Positions 24,441-27,031 of a DNA stretch of 27,031 nucleotides are shown piece by piece; position 1 is the stretch's first letter, and each line of letters begins with the position of its first letter. The notes beneath the pieces were generated by a model that did not search any database, had not been told where the DNA came from, and saw only the letters and a list, made by a program, of their open reading frames with translations. The position numbers and the translations under genes were made by a program. The stretch is taken from assembly GCA_050942875.1 (NCBI GenBank), contig JBMNOD010000045.1, positions 1 to 27,031 on the forward strand. The letters run 5' to 3'. The stretch comes from JAAZAI01 sp050942875 (GTDB taxonomy: Bacteria > Verrucomicrobiota > Kiritimatiellia > RFP12 > UBA3636).

Positions 24441-24510
24441 GCAGTGGACGCGGCGCAGTGGACGCGGCGCAGTGGACGCGGCGCAGTGGACGCGGCGCAG
24501 TGGACGCGGC
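24441..24510. repeat. 14-bp tandem repeat (5 exact copies)
   Basis: GCAGTGGACGCGGC is repeated five times without change, starting at 24441, 24455, 24469, 24483 and 24497. Each unit carries the left half of the REP palindrome (GTGGACGCGG). The last unit runs directly into a full REP. This looks like slippage of REP half-sites. Confidence 0.9.
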
Positions 24511-24904
24511 GTCCCCGCCGCGTGTGTCGACAAGTGGACGCGGCGTCCCCGCCGCGTGTGTCGACAAGTGGACGCGGCGCAGTGGACGCGGCGTCCCCGC
24601 CGCGTGTGTCGACAAGTGGACGCGGCGCAGTGGACGCGGCGTCCCCGCCGCGTGTAATGCAAGAAGGACACGCCACGCGGCGAGGTCGCCGCGTCCACCC
24701 TGCGCACCCGCGCCGCTTCCGCCATTACTTTTTGCTTGCGGAACGGGGGGCGGCGTGGTTTAATTGCATCGACAAGTGGACGCGGCGTCCCCGCCGCGTC
24801 CACTGGAGACGCCGCGTGTGGTGCGAGAAGGATTGCCACGCGGCGGGGGCGCCGCGTCCACCCCGCCGCCCCGCGACCAACCCGTTTTGAACCTTTTGAA
24901 TGAC
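24500..24904. repeat. REP/REPIN cluster upstream of the fusion gene
   Basis: Seven palindromes with arms ACGCGGCG and CGCCGCGT and a 4-base loop are seen at 24504-24523, 24538-24557, 24586-24605, 24634-24653, 24675-24694, 24780-24799 and 24838-24857. Forward copies are preceded by GTGG (loop TCCC); reversed copies are followed by CCAC (loops AGGT, GGGG). Two pairs are inverted partners joined by a purine-rich linker (24630-24698 and 24776-24861), matching the known REPIN layout. The copy at 24775-24804 has perfect 13-bp arms. No stop codon occurs in any frame of the element, hence many spurious open frames. No gene is supported here. Confidence 0.85.
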
Positions 24905-27031
24905 ATGCCCACGCTGAACTGGATCGGAAAAGAAGCCGTCGTCAACCACCATTTGCAAGTGCCCTACCATCTGCTCAAGGACGTTCCCGCCCTCTCCGTC
25001 GGCGACCCCGGCAGCGGCAACCTCATCGTCGAGGGCGACAACCTGCTGGCGCTCAAGGCGCTGCTGCCGTACTACGCCGGACAGATCAAGTGCATCTACA
25101 TCGATCCGCCCTACAACACCGGCAACGAAGGCTGGGCCTACAACGACAACGTCAACAGCCCCGTCATCCGCGAATGGCTCGGCAAGATCGTCGGCAAGGA
25201 AGGCGAAACCCTCGACCGCCACGACCGCTGGCTCTGCATGATGTACCCGAGGCTGGCGTTGCTCAAGCAGTTCCTGCGACGGGATGGATCCATTTGGATA
25301 TCCATGGACGACTCCGAAATCTCGTTGCTCCGCATCCTGATGGACGAAATTTTCGGGCGCGACCGCTTCATCGCCTGCAACGTCTGGCAAAAACGCTATT
25401 CTCGCGAAAACCGCGAAGCGATCGGCGATGTTCACGAATACCTGCTTGTTTACGCAATGGATCCCGAGAAGTTCAAGGAACAGCGAAACTTGGTGCCGCT
25501 TACGGGAAAACAGACATCGTTATACAAGAATCCAGACAATGATCCACGCGGGCCGTGGCAAAGTGTTTCCCTGACTGCTCAAGGGTTTCGGCCCAATCAA
25601 ATGTATGAGATTGTTGCGCCTAACGGAAAGAGGCACCACCCGCCCGAAGGAACGTGCTGGAAAGTAATTGAGAGCGTCTTTCATGAGTTCACCAAAGACA
25701 ATCGAATTTGGTTTGGACGAGATGGCAATGGCGTTCCTCGACGAAAGTATTTCTTATCAGAAGCAGAAGGGCTTGTTCCGTGGACTTGGTGGCCGCATGA
25801 AGAAGTTGGGCATACGGATGAATCCCGCAAGGAAATCCAGTCGATCATGGGAACGCAAACGGCTTTCGACACGCCCAAGCCCGTGCGTTTGATTGAGCGG
25901 ATTTTGCAAATCGCGACGAATCCGGGCGACCTTGTCCTGGACTCGTTCGCGGGCTCGGGCACGACGGGCCATGCCGTGCTGAAGATGAATGCGGAAGCGG
26001 CAGAAAAAGTGGACGCGGCAGAAAAAGTGGACGCGGCGTCCTCGCCGCGTGTCGATGCTGGAGCGAATGCGGACGCGGCAGGTGTGGACGCGGCGTCCCC
26101 GCCGCGTTTTGTCGAAATGGATTTGTTTGATGGGCCAGGTGGCGAGGGTGGACGCGGCGTCCTCGCCGCGTGTGTGGAAAAAGAAAAAATACAACGCGGC
26201 GGGGACGCCGCGTCCACTATCAACGCCGCGTGTGTTGGAGAGGAGGCGCAACGCGGCGGGGACGCCGCGTCCACTATCAACGCCGCGTGTGTTGGAGAGG
26301 AGGCGCAACGCGGCGGGGACGCCGCGTCCACCATGACCGTCGCGTCCACTTTGGCCTGGAAGACGTATTTCGATCCGAAGCAGCCGATCGGCTTCCTGCG
26401 AGGGGGGAACCTGCCGCATTGGCGGCAGCAGGGGGCGACGTATTTTGTGACGTGGCGCACGGCGGACTCCATGCCCGCCGAGCGCGTGCAGCAGTGGATG
26501 TCCGAACGCGACGCATGGCTGGCGCGCCATCCCGAGCCTCATGACATTGCCACGCAGGCCGAATACGACCGGCTTTTCTCCGAACGATGGGAGCAATGGC
26601 TGGACGAGGGGCTGGGCGCGTGCGAACTGCAAAAGCCGGAAATCCACGCCTTGGTGGAAGCGGCGTTTCAACGGTTCGACAACGTCCGCTATCGCCTGGA
26701 CGATTTTGCGATCATGCCCAATCATGTCCACGTGCTGGTGACGCCTCTCGGCGATTACACGCTCTCGGACATCGTGCAGGGCTGGAAGTCCTACACGGCG
26801 CATGCCATCAATGAACGGCTGGGTCGCAAGGGCGCCTTCTGGCAGAAGGAGTCCTTCGACCACATCGTTCGCCATGCAGACGACATGTCGCGGTTCCGCG
26901 AGTATGTGAGGGCGCAGAAAGGGATGAAGAGTGGACGCGGCGGAAGTGGACGCGGCGAAAGTGGACGCGGCGAAAGTGGACGCGGCGTCCTCGCCGCGTG
27001 TGTTGGGGAGGAATCGCCACGCGGCGGGGAC
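24905..27031 (+). CDS. Type III-like DNA methyltransferase fused in frame to a RAYT transposase via REP-coded linker (open at edge)
   Basis: One frame without a stop runs 709 codons to the window edge. Residues 1-362 are the core of a beta-class adenine/cytosine-N4 methyltransferase of the type III Mod kind: MPTLNWIGKEAVVNHH, LIVEGDNLLALKALLPYYAG, catalytic DPPYNTGNEGW at 67-77, FDTPKPVRLIERIL, then SAM motif FAGSGTTG at 348-355. Residues of about 363-482 are translated REPs (AAEKVD, DAASPPR, RGGDAAS, LAACV). Residues of about 483-675 are a REP-associated tyrosine transposase: GATYFVTWRTADS, HUH pair in MPNHVHVL (His607, His609), FWQKESFDHIVR and probable catalytic Tyr667 in REYV. REP codons follow again. 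An internal ATG at 26333 could start the RAYT separately, but without a ribosome site. No Shine-Dalgarno is evident at 24905 either. The expected methyltransferase motifs II-III after residue 362 are displaced or missing. No restriction (Res) subunit is visible. Confidence 0.8.
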   Translation, partial: MPTLNWIGKEAVVNHHLQVPYHLLKDVPALSVGDPGSGNLIVEGDNLLALKALLPYYAGQIKCIYIDPPYNTGNEGWAYNDNVNSPVIREWLGKIVGKEGETLDRHDRWLCMMYPRLALLKQFLRRDGSIWISMDDSEISLLRILMDEIFGRDRFIACNVWQKRYSRENREAIGDVHEYLLVYAMDPEKFKEQRNLVPLTGKQTSLYKNPDNDPRGPWQSVSLTAQGFRPNQMYEIVAPNGKRHHPPEGTCWKVIESVFHEFTKDNRIWFGRDGNGVPRRKYFLSEAEGLVPWTWWPHEEVGHTDESRKEIQSIMGTQTAFDTPKPVRLIERILQIATNPGDLVLDSFAGSGTTGHAVLKMNAEAAEKVDAAEKVDAASSPRVDAGANADAAGVDAASPPRFVEMDLFDGPGGEGGRGVLAACVEKEKIQRGGDAASTINAACVGEEAQRGGDAASTINAACVGEEAQRGGDAASTMTVASTLAWKTYFDPKQPIGFLRGGNLPHWRQQGATYFVTWRTADSMPAERVQQWMSERDAWLARHPEPHDIATQAEYDRLFSERWEQWLDEGLGACELQKPEIHALVEAAFQRFDNVRYRLDDFAIMPNHVHVLVTPLGDYTLSDIVQGWKSYTAHAINERLGRKGAFWQKESFDHIVRHADDMSRFREYVRAQKGMKSGRGGSGRGESGRGESGRGVLAACVGEESPRGGD
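25994..26331. repeat. REP and REPIN elements inside the reading frame, first block
   Basis: Two 18-bp units (GCGGCAGAAAAAGTGGAC) start the block. Full palindromes follow at 26031-26050, 26088-26107, 26152-26171 (forward) and 26194-26213, 26251-26270, 26308-26327 (reversed). The pair at 26148-26217 is a REPIN. The last three palindromes are 57 bp apart with almost identical sequence between, and each period adds 19 codons. Confidence 0.85.
26930..27031. repeat. REP elements after the RAYT domain, second block (runs off window)
   Basis: Four 15-bp units (AGTGGACGCGGCGAA type) from 26930 lead into a palindrome at 26980-26999, then a GTGTGTTGGGGAGGAATCGCC linker and the start of a reversed partner at 27019, cut by the window edge. 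The whole block stays open in the frame of the fusion protein. Confidence 0.85.

Noticed and set aside
24441..24861. Regular repeats beside a DNA-modification gene, considered as a CRISPR array.
   Set aside because: The repeated part is itself palindromic and short, the gaps vary from about 12 to 85 bases, orientation flips, and no cas gene is present; REP/REPIN explains it better.
26871..26875. Suspicion that the RAYT had lost its catalytic tyrosine because the WQKESFDH segment has Phe.
   Set aside because: In characterised RAYTs the catalytic Tyr lies later, in the (D/E)Y(I/V) helix; Tyr667 in REYV fills that place.

Overview
The window is high-GC, densely coded bacterial DNA of the kind seen in the PVC superphylum, most likely Kiritimatiellota, Lentisphaerota or Verrucomicrobiota. 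The reasons are: several carbohydrate-active enzymes in short operons without any visible SusC/SusD pair; two regulators joining a LacI-like sugar-binding domain to an AraC-type DNA-binding domain (XylR type); an autotransporter-type beta-strand-repeat surface protein; and several families of short palindromic dispersed repeats. This taxonomic placement is inference; there is no rRNA or marker gene.

Layout. 1-142 is the 5' end of an IS630-type transposase (minus). 170-590 and 1810-2500 are repeat-rich non-coding DNA around an AT-richer islet with an orphan Dam-type adenine methyltransferase (671-1546) and a 30-codon ORF overlapping its end. 2506-7432 (minus) is an operon: secreted LamG-like protein, PHP-family phosphoesterase, clan GH-A glycosidase anchored or secreted at the envelope. 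A 128-bp tandem array lies in the divergent gap before a XylR-type regulator (8277-9542, plus). 9543-10216 holds repeats and a decayed radical-SAM activase remnant. 10217-12451 is a GH106-like cytosolic hydrolase. 13013-19252 (minus) is an operon: autotransporter-type surface protein, a very large glycosidase plus heparinase-II/III-like lyase fusion, and a C-terminally truncated metallo-beta-lactamase-fold protein. 19428-24206 (minus) is another operon: GH2 beta-mannosidase-like enzyme, ROK sugar kinase, a chimeric ORF made of the start of a short-chain dehydrogenase and the end of an FAD oxidoreductase, and a second XylR-type regulator. Together the genes suggest breakdown of a complex, probably uronate- or mannose-containing polysaccharide, with extracellular lyase/hydrolase steps, cytosolic trimming, sugar phosphorylation and sugar-responsive control.

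The most unusual part is the right end. From 24905 to the window edge (27031) one uninterrupted 709-codon frame runs through the catalytic core of a type III-like (beta-class) DNA methyltransferase, then about 120 codons made almost wholly of REP-like palindromes, then a complete REP-associated tyrosine transposase (RAYT, HUH/Y1 family), then more REP-derived codons, still open at the edge. The palindromes (arms ACGCGGCG and CGCCGCGT, 4-nt loop, GTGG at the 5' side) occur as single REPs and as inverted pairs (REPINs), both upstream in non-coding DNA (24441-24861) and inside the reading frame. The element has no stop codon in any of six frames, and three of the tandem units inside the ORF are 18, 57 and 15 bp (all multiples of three), whereas the tandem unit outside is 14 bp. 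This looks like a mobile-repeat system that has become part of a coding sequence. Whether the fused protein is functional or a methyltransferase split by a RAYT/REP insertion cannot be decided from this window.
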